A DNA stretch of 64,000 nt from Blautia sp. XA-2221 (GCF_028767025.1 NZ_JAJQXX010000003.1:124001-188000); one strand, 5' to 3'. Positions 8,169 to 16,959 are shown, counted from the stretch's first letter. Notes: a model not told the origin generated them from the sequence alone. Numbers and translations are program-made.

Positions 8169-9716
8169 ATGGCAAAACCAAGGTCAAAAACAAAAAAGAT
8201 ACTGTTTGCGGTTGAGATCATTGTGCTGCTTCTGTTTATCGGAGGTCTGTATGTTTACGGACAGCTCAATGCCAGACTTGACAAGATTGACAAGCCCAGG
8301 ACAGAAAATGCACAGCCGATAGAAGTGAACCAGGAAGTACAGGATTCTATTAATGCAGAAGAATCCAAGCTGACAGGTTATACCACCTATGCGCTGTTCG
8401 GTATTGACCACAGAGACAAAAGCGCTACCGGCGGCATGAACAGCGATACCATGATCATTGCAAGTGTGAATAATGACACAAAGGATGTAAGACTTGCCTC
8501 TGTGTACAGAGATACGCTTCTCAATGTGTATGACGATACTTATTCCAAGGCAAATGCGGCCTATGCGAGAAGCCCGGAAGCTGCAGTTAATATGCTGAAC
8601 AGAAACATGGATCTGAATATCACAGATTATGCAACTGTAAATTTTTCAGCTCTCACAGAGATTGTTGACGCGCTGGGCGGTCTTGACATAGATATGTCCT
8701 ATGCGGAAATCGTACACATGAACAGCTATTGTGAGGAAACTTCCAAGGAAACAGGAAAGCCTTTTGAGCCGGTTCCGCTTCCGGAAAGACCTGAGGACAT
8801 TGAAAAGATTGATTACCGTTTTCACCTGAACGGTGTGCAGGTAACTTCCTACTGTCGTATCCGTTACACGGCAAGCCTTGATATGGGACGTACAGAGAGA
8901 CAGCGAAAAGTTATCCAGCTGATCGTCCAGAAGGCGAAAAAGGCAGGACTTCCTACGATCTTTAAGATTATGGATGCTGTATTCCCGATGGTATCCACAT
9001 CCATGGATAAAACAGAAATCCTTCAGCTTTTGCCAACAGTGATCGGATACAGCCTGAATGAGACAACCGGATTCCCGTCAAGCATTAAGTTTTCCAATGT
9101 AAAAGGAAGCGTTATTGTTCCTACAAAGGAAGGTACTTCAGAGGCTGATCTGGTGTCCAATGTAATTGCACTTCATAAATTCCTTTATGGAGACGAGTCA
9201 TATACACCATCCAGCACAGTTCAGGAGATCAGTGCGAAGATTGCTGAGATCGTCAGCGGACTTGGAGAACTGGAGGATGTACAGAAAGTTACTCCGGAAG
9301 ATGAGAATGCAGGCATCAGTTTTGAAAATGATGGTTCCGGATGGATTGATAACAGCACAGACTGGGTTGATCCGAATGCCGGAGATGTTGGCGGTGGAGA
9401 TACCGGAGGCGGAGACGTCGGCGGTGAAGATACCGGAGGCGGAGACGTTGGCGGTGGAGATACCGGAGGCGGAGACGTCGGCGGTGAAGACATCGGAGGC
9501 GGAGACGTTGGCGGTGGAGATACCGGAGGCGGAGACGTCGGCGGTGGAGATACCGGAGGCGGAGACGTTGGCGGTGAAGACATCGGAGGCGGAGACGTTG
9601 GCGGTGGAGACATCGGAGGCGGAGACGTTGGCGGTGGAGATATCGGAGGCGGAGACGTTAGCGGTGGAGATACCGAAGACGGTTTCGTAGATGAAGGAAC
9701 CGGAGAAGCCATATAA
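8169..9716 (+). CDS. LytR-CpsA-Psr (LCP) family glycopolymer ligase with Gly-Asp repeat tail
   Basis: 515 residues from the ATG at 8169, preceded by AAGGGGAAAG; an earlier in-frame ATG at 8139 overlaps the upstream gene and lacks a good site. A short basic N-terminus and one membrane helix (about 10-30) are followed by the LCP domain (about 85-330): GGMNSDTMIIASV, SVYRDTLLNV, DYATVNFSALTEIVDALGG and the conserved RYTASLDMGRTERQRKV arginine segment. LCP enzymes move lipid-linked glycopolymers onto peptidoglycan outside the membrane, matching the neighbouring glycan genes. The tail (about 405-505) is ten copies of a 10-residue G/D/V repeat, anionic and probably extended in the wall. Confidence 0.9.
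   Translation: MAKPRSKTKKILFAVEIIVLLLFIGGLYVYGQLNARLDKIDKPRTENAQPIEVNQEVQDSINAEESKLTGYTTYALFGIDHRDKSATGGMNSDTMIIASVNNDTKDVRLASVYRDTLLNVYDDTYSKANAAYARSPEAAVNMLNRNMDLNITDYATVNFSALTEIVDALGGLDIDMSYAEIVHMNSYCEETSKETGKPFEPVPLPERPEDIEKIDYRFHLNGVQVTSYCRIRYTASLDMGRTERQRKVIQLIVQKAKKAGLPTIFKIMDAVFPMVSTSMDKTEILQLLPTVIGYSLNETTGFPSSIKFSNVKGSVIVPTKEGTSEADLVSNVIALHKFLYGDESYTPSSTVQEISAKIAEIVSGLGELEDVQKVTPEDENAGISFENDGSGWIDNSTDWVDPNAGDVGGGDTGGGDVGGEDTGGGDVGGGDTGGGDVGGEDIGGGDVGGGDTGGGDVGGGDTGGGDVGGEDIGGGDVGGGDIGGGDVGGGDIGGGDVSGGDTEDGFVDEGTGEAI
9381..9680 (+). repeat. Ten 30-bp tandem coding repeats in the LCP gene
   Basis: Each unit encodes GDVGG(G/E)D(T/I)GG with few base differences; the last copy decays to GDVSGGDTED. 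Units keep frame, so copy-number change would alter tail length without disrupting the gene. Confidence 0.95.
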
Positions 9717-9730
9717 TCAAAGTCATAAGG

Positions 9731-9764
9731 AAAGGGAATTTCTTTAAAAAGAAATTCCCTTTTT
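9731..9764 (+). terminator. Intrinsic terminator after the LCP gene
   Basis: AAAGGGAATTTCTT pairs with AAGAAATTCCCTTT, followed by a T tract. It separates the LCP gene from the next glycosyltransferase. Confidence 0.85.
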
Positions 9765-9804
9765 GCCAGTTTGGGACAGAGGATAACCAGAAAGAGAGAA
9801 AAAC

Positions 9805-10734
9805 ATGAAAACTGAAAAAATTGATGTAATTATTCCGGCATATCATCCGGGCAAAGAATTTGCAGATCTTCTTGAATGTCTGGAACAGCAGTCCTGTCCT
9901 GTCAGCAGGATTATTGTTATGAATACAGAGGAGCAGTTCTGGGATGCCAGATGGGAAAAAGACCACCCCTGCCTTGAAGTTCATCATTTAAAAAAAGAAA
10001 ATTTTGACCATGGGGGAACCAGAAAACAGGCGGCAGAGCTTTCTGATGGAGAGATTATGATTTTTATGACACAGGATGCAATGCCTTCTGATAAAGATAC
10101 TGTCAGAGAACTGGTAAAGGCTCTGAACAGGCAGGAAAATATCGGGGCTGCATATGCCCGTCAGCTGCCAAATCCTTCCTGCAGTTTTGTGGAAGCATAT
10201 ACAAGATCTTTTAACTATCCGGAGGATTCGGCAGTAAAAACAAAAAAAGATCTTCCTGTTCTGGGAATTAAAACTTTTTTCTGCTCCAATGTATGTGCTG
10301 CCTACAAAAAAGATATTTACAAAAAACTGGGAGGTTTTGTAGAAAAGACGATTTTTAATGAGGACATGATTTATGCGGCAGGTCTTATTCAGGCCGGATA
10401 TGGAATCGCATATGCTGCGGATGCAAAAGTTGTTCACTCTCATAATTATTCCTGCAGCCAGCAGTTTCACAGGAATTTTGATCTGGGAGTTTCCCAGGCG
10501 CAGTATCCGGAAATTTTTGAGGGAGTTCCTTCAGAGGGAGAGGGAATACGACTGGTAAAAAAGACGCTTTCATATCTTGTAAAACAGGGAAAATGGTATT
10601 TGATCCCCGGATTTATTATGCAGAGCGGGTGCAAATATGCGGGATATTTTATGGGAAAGCGATATAAAAAGTTATCAAAAAAAATGGTTCTCCGGTGTAC
10701 TATGAATCAGACATACTGGAATGAATCCAGATAA
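9805..10734 (+). CDS. GT2 glycosyltransferase (rhamnosyltransferase-like)
   Basis: 309 residues, single GT-A domain: IDVIIPAYHPGKEF start, DHGGTR segment, TQDAMP in the donor-metal position, and a C-terminal FNEDMIYAAGLIQAGY acceptor region followed by VVHSHNYS. The DHGGTR and TQDA signatures are typical of rhamnosyltransferases of the RfbF/RgpB kind, so a dTDP-rhamnose donor is plausible but not proven. Located directly after the LCP terminator; GAGAG precedes the ATG weakly. It likely belongs to the same wall-polysaccharide pathway as the genes from 3.8 to 8.1 kb. Confidence 0.87.
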   Translation: MKTEKIDVIIPAYHPGKEFADLLECLEQQSCPVSRIIVMNTEEQFWDARWEKDHPCLEVHHLKKENFDHGGTRKQAAELSDGEIMIFMTQDAMPSDKDTVRELVKALNRQENIGAAYARQLPNPSCSFVEAYTRSFNYPEDSAVKTKKDLPVLGIKTFFCSNVCAAYKKDIYKKLGGFVEKTIFNEDMIYAAGLIQAGYGIAYAADAKVVHSHNYSCSQQFHRNFDLGVSQAQYPEIFEGVPSEGEGIRLVKKTLSYLVKQGKWYLIPGFIMQSGCKYAGYFMGKRYKKLSKKMVLRCTMNQTYWNESR

Positions 10735-10849
10735 TAAGAGAATTTTGGGGAACACTGTTTTTTAAAGCTATTATCACATTTTGAACACAATTCCCTGATA
10801 CACTTGTGTCATAACAATAAGAAAGTGGTGAAGGGAGGGAAGTAAGCCC

Positions 10850-12277
10850 ATGGATTATGAAAAGGACCAGGACATTAGTGATTCCGGTACACATGAGATA
10901 CAAAGCAGTGAGCCGCCCCGGTACGAACATTATCAGATGCATCGGAACAGCGGCAGAATGGAGCAGAAATCTCCTGTAAAGCCCAGCAGGAAAAATAAAC
11001 CGGGAAAGAAAATCGCAGGAACCATAGCTCTGGCAGTGGTGTTCGGAGTAACCGCCAGCGCAGTGTTTCAGTGTTCCAATACAGTTGCAGAAAAGTATTT
11101 CAAAAAAGAAGAATCTGTTCAGCTTTTTTCTGACAGCGAAGAACAGACAAGCCAGACAACAGCTCCGGCAGGAGAAGCTTCCGGAGGGACAGGGAGCGTG
11201 TCAGAGGTAGCAGGATCGGCAATGCCGGAAGTTGTTGCCATTACTTCGGTAAGTGTTCAGGAGATTCCCAGTTTTTTTGGCATTTACGGGTTTAGTCCTT
11301 ATGGTACGGTAGAGCAGTTTTCCAGTGAAAGCAGTGGTTCAGGAATCATTGTAGGTGAAAATGAGGATGAACTTCTGATCGCAACCAATAATCATGTGGT
11401 AGAGGGAGCCACTACGCTGAGTGTCTGCTTTATTGGCAATGATGTGTCAAATGCAGAGGAAGAAACCAGAGATCTGGCAAGCGGAGACATTAATGTGAAG
11501 GACGCAGTCAGCGCCAAGATCAAGGGGACGGACAAGGGAAACGACCTTGCAGTAGTAGCAGTTCAGAAGTCGGATATTCCGAAGGATACCCGTTCGGAAA
11601 TTAAAGTTGCCAAGATCGGCAATTCAGATGGACTTCAGGTAGGAGAGCAGGTAGTTGCCATTGGAAATGCTCTTGGATACGGGCAATCAGTTACCTCGGG
11701 GTGGGTCAGCGCTCTGGATCGGAGCATTTCCAGTGAAGATGGAACGACCACAACAGGACTGATACAGACAGATGCGGCGATCAATCCCGGAAACAGTGGA
11801 GGCGCTCTTTTGAATATGAAGGGAGAGCTGATAGGAATTAATTCTGCCAAATATGCGGCGGATGCCGTAGAAGGAATGGGGTATGCAATTCCCATATCAA
11901 CAGCCCAGCCGATTCTGGAAAAGCTTATGAACCGTCAGACAAGAGATAAGCTTGAATCTTCAGAATCAGGTTATCTGGGGATCAGTGGAGGCGATCTGAC
12001 AACAGAAGCTGTACAGATGTTTGGAGTTCCGGCGGGAGCTTTTGTTCGGGAAGTGAATGAAGGTGACGCAGCGGAGAGAGCAGGTCTGCAGAGAGGCGAT
12101 GTGATCATGGAAATGGACGGTCAGCCGGTAACGGGAAGTGACGATCTGGCAGAAAAGCTTTCCTATTATGCGGCAGGTGAAACCGTGGAAATGGTCATTG
12201 CAAGGGCTGTCAATGGAGAGTATGTGGAACAGACCATGAAAGTGACTTTAGATGCCAGACCTCCTTCCGGATATTGA
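10850..12277 (+). CDS. HtrA/DegP-type membrane-anchored serine protease with PDZ domain
   Basis: 475 residues. A cytoplasmic charged N-terminus (1-50), one membrane helix (about 54-74), a linker rich in Ser/Thr/Gly, then a trypsin-like S1C protease domain with catalytic His182 (NNHVVEG), Asp232 (GNDLAVV) and Ser316 (NPGNSGGAL). A single PDZ domain follows (about 375-465: GAFVREVNEGDAAERAGLQ and RGDVIMEMDG). These proteases degrade misfolded proteins outside the membrane. A long insertion between His and Asp (about 195-225) is acidic. GGAGGG lies upstream of the ATG. The ClpX-like gene follows 135 bases later with its own promoter. Confidence 0.92.
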   Translation: MDYEKDQDISDSGTHEIQSSEPPRYEHYQMHRNSGRMEQKSPVKPSRKNKPGKKIAGTIALAVVFGVTASAVFQCSNTVAEKYFKKEESVQLFSDSEEQTSQTTAPAGEASGGTGSVSEVAGSAMPEVVAITSVSVQEIPSFFGIYGFSPYGTVEQFSSESSGSGIIVGENEDELLIATNNHVVEGATTLSVCFIGNDVSNAEEETRDLASGDINVKDAVSAKIKGTDKGNDLAVVAVQKSDIPKDTRSEIKVAKIGNSDGLQVGEQVVAIGNALGYGQSVTSGWVSALDRSISSEDGTTTTGLIQTDAAINPGNSGGALLNMKGELIGINSAKYAADAVEGMGYAIPISTAQPILEKLMNRQTRDKLESSESGYLGISGGDLTTEAVQMFGVPAGAFVREVNEGDAAERAGLQRGDVIMEMDGQPVTGSDDLAEKLSYYAAGETVEMVIARAVNGEYVEQTMKVTLDARPPSGY

Positions 12278-12301
12278 CTGGAATTTTTATAAAAACTTTA
12301 G

Positions 12302-12329
12302 TTTACAGGTGCAGAGGTTATGATATAAT
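12302..12329 (+). promoter_or_regulatory. Promoter of the ClpX-paralogue unit
   Basis: TTTACA, 16 bases, TATAAT with an upstream TG at the -10 (TTATGATATAAT). Confidence 0.75.
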
Positions 12330-12331
12330 GG

Positions 12332-12380
12332 ACGCATAGGCGGCAGATACCTGGAGAAACAGGGCTGACCACCTGTGCGT
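12332..12380 (+). promoter_or_regulatory. Structured 5' leader before the ClpX paralogue
   Basis: ACGCATAGG pairs with CCTGTGCGT (one G-U), enclosing a nested CCTG/CAGG hairpin, and is followed by TTTTG, 27 bases before the ribosome site. Transcription probably starts near 12336, inside the 5' arm, so the full stem may form only in part. It could be an attenuator or stability element. Confidence 0.45.
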
Positions 12381-12412
12381 TTTGTATTATGACAGAACGG
12401 AAAGGAGTTCAT

Positions 12413-13840
12413 ATGACAGATAAATACGAAGATGAGATAATTCAGGAAGAGGATCATGAGAATAAAGACGAGGATAGACATGGACCGGAGAAATTCTGTT
12501 CCCTTTGCCGAAGATCTGAGCGGCAGGCGGGCAGACTGATCGATCTTCCGAATAATATACATATCTGCTCAGACTGTATGCAGAGAAGCTTTGACACCAT
12601 GAATCAGCAGATGAGCAGTGGAAAGTTTAATTATAACGATATTTTTAATATGCCCGGTGTAAGCATGGTTGATCTGGGAAGTTTTCAGAACCAGATGTCA
12701 CAGCAGCAGAGCGCGCCAAAGAAGAAAAAAGAGGAGAAACATAAGCCGGTTCTGGATCTGAAGAAGATTCCGGCTCCTCATAAGATCAAAGCTGCGCTGG
12801 ATGAATATGTGATCGGGCAGGATTATGCAAAAAAGGTAATGTCAGTTGCAGTTTATAATCATTATAAGCGTGTGGCAACAGACACCATGGATGAAATCGA
12901 AATCGAAAAATCCAATATGCTGATGATCGGACCGACAGGAAGTGGAAAAACTTATCTTGTAAAAACTCTTGCCAGACTTCTGGATGTACCGCTTGCCATT
13001 GCAGACGCTACCTCTCTTACAGAGGCAGGCTACATTGGCGATGATATTGAAAGTGTGGTATCCAAGCTTCTTGCTGCTGCAGATAATGACGTAGAAAAAG
13101 CAGAGCATGGTATTATTTTTATTGACGAGATTGATAAGATCGCCAAAAAGAAAAATACCAATCAGAGAGATGTAAGCGGCGAGGCGGTTCAGCAGGGAAT
13201 GTTGAAGCTTCTGGAAGGCAGTGAAGTGGAAGTGCCGATAGGGGCGAACAGTAAGAATGCAATGGTTCCCCTGACAACTGTGAATACAAGAAATATTCTG
13301 TTTATCTGTGGAGGCGCTTTCCCGGATCTGGAAAACATTATCAAAGAACGCCTGAACAGACAGGCGTCTATCGGATTTTATGCTGATCTGAAAGACAAGT
13401 ATGACAATGATCCCCATCTTCTGGAAAAAGTTACCGTAGATGATATCAAAAGCTTTGGTATGATTCCGGAGTTTATTGGACGTCTGCCGATCATCTTTAC
13501 TTTGGACGGACTTTCTGAGGATATGCTTGTGAAGATACTCATGGAGCCGAAAAATGCTATTCTGAAACAGTATCAGAAGCTTCTTGCACTGGACGAGGTA
13601 AAGCTGGAATTTGACGAGGGTGCTCTTCATGCGATTGCGGCAAAAGCCATGGAGAAAAAGACAGGAGCCAGAGCACTGAGGGCAATTCTGGAAGAATACA
13701 TGCTTGATATTATGTATGAAATTCCAAAAGATGACAATATTGGACAGGTTGTGATCACCAGAGAATATATTGAAGGAAACGGCGGACCGAAGATCCTTCT
13801 GAGAGGGCAGGAAATCCCGCTTCTGGAAACAGCTCAGTAA
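12413..13840 (+). CDS. ClpX-like AAA+ unfoldase, divergent paralogue
   Basis: 475 residues from the ATG at 12413, set by AAAGGAGTT 4 bases upstream. An acidic N-terminal extension (1-25) leads to a four-cysteine zinc domain (Cys29, 32, 52, 55), a long Lys/Gln-rich linker (70-110), and the AAA+ core with Walker [10 protein letters not shown], Walker B IIFIDEID, the pore loop as GYIG instead of GYVG, and an IGF loop (SIGFYAD) as used for docking to ClpP. The RKH loop that helps take ssrA-tagged substrates is absent: the position reads PIGANSKNAMVP. A canonical clpX is at 58960. Probably a second ClpP partner with different substrates; the target is unknown. Confidence 0.88.
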   Translation: MTDKYEDEIIQEEDHENKDEDRHGPEKFCSLCRRSERQAGRLIDLPNNIHICSDCMQRSFDTMNQQMSSGKFNYNDIFNMPGVSMVDLGSFQNQMSQQQSAPKKKKEEKHKPVLDLKKIPAPHKIKAALDEYVIGQDYAKKVMSVAVYNHYKRVATDTMDEIEIEKSNMLMIGPTGSGKTYLVKTLARLLDVPLAIADATSLTEAGYIGDDIESVVSKLLAAADNDVEKAEHGIIFIDEIDKIAKKKNTNQRDVSGEAVQQGMLKLLEGSEVEVPIGANSKNAMVPLTTVNTRNILFICGGAFPDLENIIKERLNRQASIGFYADLKDKYDNDPHLLEKVTVDDIKSFGMIPEFIGRLPIIFTLDGLSEDMLVKILMEPKNAILKQYQKLLALDEVKLEFDEGALHAIAAKAMEKKTGARALRAILEEYMLDIMYEIPKDDNIGQVVITREYIEGNGGPKILLRGQEIPLLETAQ

Positions 13841-13866
13841 ACGGTGACCGGAAAGGAGAAACGGTT

Positions 13867-14631
13867 ATGGCAAAGGATTTTTTTGAAGAAATTGGAGATG
13901 CAATCACAAAAACTGCCAGAGAAATCAGTGGACGAGCAGAGGTTCTGTACGGAACTCAGAAACTGAAAAATAAAATTTCCGGCGAGGAAAAGCAGATTCA
14001 GAAGATCATGGAAGAACTGGGTAAGGTTCTTTACAGGAGATATCGGGAAGGCGTACCGCTGGATGACCTTCAGCAAAGACTCTGCGAGCAGATTGATCAG
14101 AGAATGACAAAGATTGAGCAGTATAAAGAAGAAATGGCAGGAGTCAGATCAAAGAAGGTGTGTCCGTCCTGCGGAACAGTCGTAGATCAGGATTCTGCAT
14201 TTTGCCATCACTGTGGAGCAGCCTGTACAACAAAAGAAAAGGGAGAGATTGCAGGCAGTGTTATTGATGGAAAGATAAAGGAAGCTGCAAAACAGGAAGA
14301 AGCTCCGGCATGGAAGGTTACTACAGATACAGCAGAACCGGAAGAAACGAATACAGTGGAGCAGGCAGAGGCGGTTTCAGAAGAATCTGCGGAAAAGCCG
14401 GAAACAGATACAGTAGAACCGGAAGAAACAGAAGAGGAAATTCTGACGCCGGAAACAGCAGAAAAACAGCCGGAAACTGAAGTGTCGGGTGAACAGCCGG
14501 AAACAGCAGAAGAGCTTTCCTCTGAAGCTCAGAACGAACAGTCGGAATCCGTACAAACAGAGGAAGCATTAAAAGAAAAATCAGGAACAGATAAAATATC
14601 TGAAATTCCGGAGGAACCGTCAGAGCAGTAA
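13867..14631 (+). CDS. Coiled-coil zinc-ribbon protein with acidic tail
   Basis: 254 residues, no clear family assignment. Residues 1-95 are predicted helical and charged (FFEEIGDAITKTAREI, then EEKQIQKIMEELGKV), like a coiled coil. A zinc ribbon follows with VCPSCG and FCHHCG (about 98-119). The remaining 130 residues are low-complexity Glu/Thr/Pro/Ser with repeated PETAE and VEPEETE pieces, strongly negative. GGAAAGGAG precedes the ATG, 26 bases after the ClpX-like gene, so the two are probably co-transcribed. It could be an adaptor or substrate of that unfoldase; this is inference from position only. No membrane segment or signal peptide. Confidence 0.8.
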   Translation: MAKDFFEEIGDAITKTAREISGRAEVLYGTQKLKNKISGEEKQIQKIMEELGKVLYRRYREGVPLDDLQQRLCEQIDQRMTKIEQYKEEMAGVRSKKVCPSCGTVVDQDSAFCHHCGAACTTKEKGEIAGSVIDGKIKEAAKQEEAPAWKVTTDTAEPEETNTVEQAEAVSEESAEKPETDTVEPEETEEEILTPETAEKQPETEVSGEQPETAEELSSEAQNEQSESVQTEEALKEKSGTDKISEIPEEPSEQ

Positions 14632-14723
14632 GTTTTACTGGAAGCCGTGTATCATGAAACAGAAAATTCCGGCTATACAGCGAATATGACAGTGTAAGAT
14701 CAAAGATTTTGAGGGGAAAATTA

Positions 14724-16487
14724 ATGAAAACCAGATTTCTGGCAGCGATAGACAGAAAGCGAAAAAGTCCGTGGTTTGCCCTGGGAGTAAACCTTATGGT
14801 CATGCTGGCGATGGCATGTGTTATGCGCCCGTCTTTTGAAACAAATGATGATATTGTTTTTGCCGAGTTTGGAAGTGGACTGCGGGGAGTGAAAACTCCC
14901 CGTCTTGTATTTCAGAACTACATTCTCGGACTTGTATACCGTTTTCTTTATCAGGTTACAGGCAGACTGCCCTGGTATACGATTGTGCAGTATGCTGTGC
15001 TTGTGGCAGCCTTCAGCGCAGTGACCTATGTGTTTATGAACCGGATGAAAGGCTATTGGGGCTTATATCTGTCCCTGATTCTTCTGTGGGTGTTCGGCTA
15101 CGAAAGCTATATTCATATCCAGTTTACCAAAACAGCAGGAATAGCGGCGGCGGCAGCTGTGCTGCTTCTTTTTCATGTGGTGACTTCTGAAAAATTCTGT
15201 ATCTGGGAGGCTGCGGCGGGTATTCTTCTGGGCATGACAGGATTTATGTACAGAGAGGATCAGTTTTTTGCCAGCAGCGCGCTGATGGCAGGTATAGGTA
15301 TTTATTTTGTTTTCACGCTTAAAAAACGCTTTTCGGGAAAAGAGTGGAAGAGATTCGGTCTGTGTGCAGGTACATTTGGAATGTTGCTTCTGACTGTGGC
15401 TGCTGTGGATTGTGCAGACAGCCTGATGTACAGGGAACCTCAGTGGCAGGAGTATCAGAAGTTTAATAACCTTAGATCAGAGCTTCTGGATTATGGATTT
15501 CCGGATTATGAGTCCAATAAATCTTTATATCAGGAACTGGGAATTTCCAGAGAAGCATATGAGCTTTACAGAACCTGGAATTTTAATGATCCGGAAAAAT
15601 TTACCACAGAGGTTATGGAAAAACTGGCGGAGCAGAAACCGGAAAAGGTACTCTCCGGAAACGTAATCCATTCTTTTGTAAAGCGTTTTCCTGGTGATGT
15701 GATCCGGCAGAAAGCATTCTGGGTTGTTCTATTGTTTTTTGTGTTGTGGCTGCTTTTGGCAAAAAAGGGATATGCTGCGTGGCTTGGCCTTGCCGGAGAA
15801 ATCCTTATGCTGGGAGGACTGAATTTTTATCTTTATTTTCAGGGAAGATACCTGGTGAACAGAGTAGATGTTGGTCTTTGGTTCAGCGTATGCCTGACAA
15901 TGGCATGGATACTGGCAGACACTGTAAAAGAGCAGGGGGAAACAAATGAATTTTCAAAAGGGAAATCTGCTTTGTCATCTGTCCGGATGATTTTTGAGGA
16001 TAAGATTTCCGGGAAATGGGGACTTGTCCTATGTATTGCAGCGCTTCTGTTCTGCCAGAGCTTCTGGTATGGCGACTGGAGAATGACCACCGGAGAGATT
16101 CCAAAAGCGCGGGTAAGCCAGCGGGCAGTGCTGGAAACTATCGGAACAGACAAAGAGCATGTGTATCTTGCAAAAAGCGGTACGGTATCAGAGATTGTAT
16201 GTTACGGTCCTTTTGACCCTATGCCGGAAAATCTTCTTGATAATCTGTACTGGTTCAGTGGATGGGAATGTAGAACTCCGGGGATTGTAAAGGAAATGCA
16301 GGAGCATGGGATCACAAATCCATATAAAGATATGATTGGAAATGAAAAAGTTTATCTGATTGATGATAATATCCAGCTGACTTTGGATTACATCAGGCAG
16401 AACTATGATAAAAATGCGGAAGTAGTATTTGTGAGAACGCTGGGAAATGTGGATTTATATCAGATCCAGGGCAGCGTCCGGGAATAA
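14724..16487 (+). CDS. Polytopic membrane protein, unknown function
   Basis: 587 residues from the ATG at 14724, preceded by GAGGGG; an ATG 15 bases upstream is weaker. About ten hydrophobic helices, then a C-terminal soluble region (about 440-587). Near the N-terminus, SFETNDDIVFAEFGSG sits in the first external loop; an acidic pair in this loop is the hallmark of GT-C fold glycosyltransferases, so a lipid-linked sugar transferase is a reasonable guess. The C-terminal part has a KEHVYLAKSGTVSEIV stretch without known motif. It lies 92 bases after the zinc-ribbon gene and before tRNA-Leu. I do not recognise a named family. Confidence 0.75.
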   Translation: MKTRFLAAIDRKRKSPWFALGVNLMVMLAMACVMRPSFETNDDIVFAEFGSGLRGVKTPRLVFQNYILGLVYRFLYQVTGRLPWYTIVQYAVLVAAFSAVTYVFMNRMKGYWGLYLSLILLWVFGYESYIHIQFTKTAGIAAAAAVLLLFHVVTSEKFCIWEAAAGILLGMTGFMYREDQFFASSALMAGIGIYFVFTLKKRFSGKEWKRFGLCAGTFGMLLLTVAAVDCADSLMYREPQWQEYQKFNNLRSELLDYGFPDYESNKSLYQELGISREAYELYRTWNFNDPEKFTTEVMEKLAEQKPEKVLSGNVIHSFVKRFPGDVIRQKAFWVVLLFFVLWLLLAKKGYAAWLGLAGEILMLGGLNFYLYFQGRYLVNRVDVGLWFSVCLTMAWILADTVKEQGETNEFSKGKSALSSVRMIFEDKISGKWGLVLCIAALLFCQSFWYGDWRMTTGEIPKARVSQRAVLETIGTDKEHVYLAKSGTVSEIVCYGPFDPMPENLLDNLYWFSGWECRTPGIVKEMQEHGITNPYKDMIGNEKVYLIDDNIQLTLDYIRQNYDKNAEVVFVRTLGNVDLYQIQGSVRE

Positions 16488-16573
16488 AATCCCTGTAAAA
16501 CCAGCAAAAAAGCAGGCTTTTGCATGGAATTGAAAAAATTTCGCGAATTTTTAAAAAAAATTGAAAAAACCTA

Positions 16574-16602
16574 TTGACTTTTATTAGAACATGAGGTATT
16601 AT
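16574..16602 (+). promoter_or_regulatory. Promoter of tRNA-Leu
   Basis: TTGACT, 17 bases, TATTAT, 40 bases before the tRNA. Confidence 0.75.
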
Positions 16603-16642
16603 AATTAAGCAGTCGCGAGAGAGCGGCTGATAAATAAGAAAT

Positions 16643-16726
16643 GCAGGAGTGGCGGAATTGGCAGACGCGCAGGCTTCAGGTGCCTGTGGTCGCAAGATCG
16701 TGTGGGTTCAAGTCCCATCTCCTGCA
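16643..16726 (+). tRNA. tRNA-Leu (anticodon CAG)
   Basis: 84 bases. Acceptor arms GCAGGAG and CTCCTGC plus discriminator A; D-arm GGCGGAATTGGCAGACGC; anticodon stem CAGGC/GCCTG with loop TTCAGGT; long class II variable arm; T-arm GTGGGTTCAAGTCCCAT. CCA is not encoded. Confidence 0.97.
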
Positions 16727-16740
16727 TTATTTTTTTGAAA

Positions 16741-16776
16741 ACACGGGATGTTCTGTAAGGAGAAGACATCTTGTGT
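16741..16776 (+). terminator. Possible terminator after tRNA-Leu
   Basis: ACACGGGATGT pairs with ACATCTTGTGT (two G-U pairs); a T run comes only 8 bases later. A separate T7 run directly follows the tRNA at 16730-16736, so the tRNA 3' end may terminate there. Confidence 0.4.
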
Positions 16777-16959
16777 AAAAAGAATTTTTTATTGGATAAG
16801 TTTTGTGAGAGTAATAAACGTCATCAAATGGATTTTGTTTCCATTTATGGCGTTTTTTTGTTGTGTGTAATGTGTAAAGAAAGTATACTTGGATAAAAGC
16901 TCTGTTTTGAGATGATGTAAAAGGATTTTGACAGGAAAAATAAGCCTTGTCAAAAGTAT

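Noticed and set aside
9381-9680. Regular 30-bp units that could suggest a CRISPR array
   Set aside because: There are no unique spacers, units are contiguous and keep the reading frame of a known enzyme, so it is a coding tandem repeat.
9221-9712. Proline-rich repeated frame on the minus strand of the LCP tail
   Set aside because: It is the complement of the GGNGAY repeats (PPTSPPP pattern) with no start signals; the plus strand has the LCP domain.
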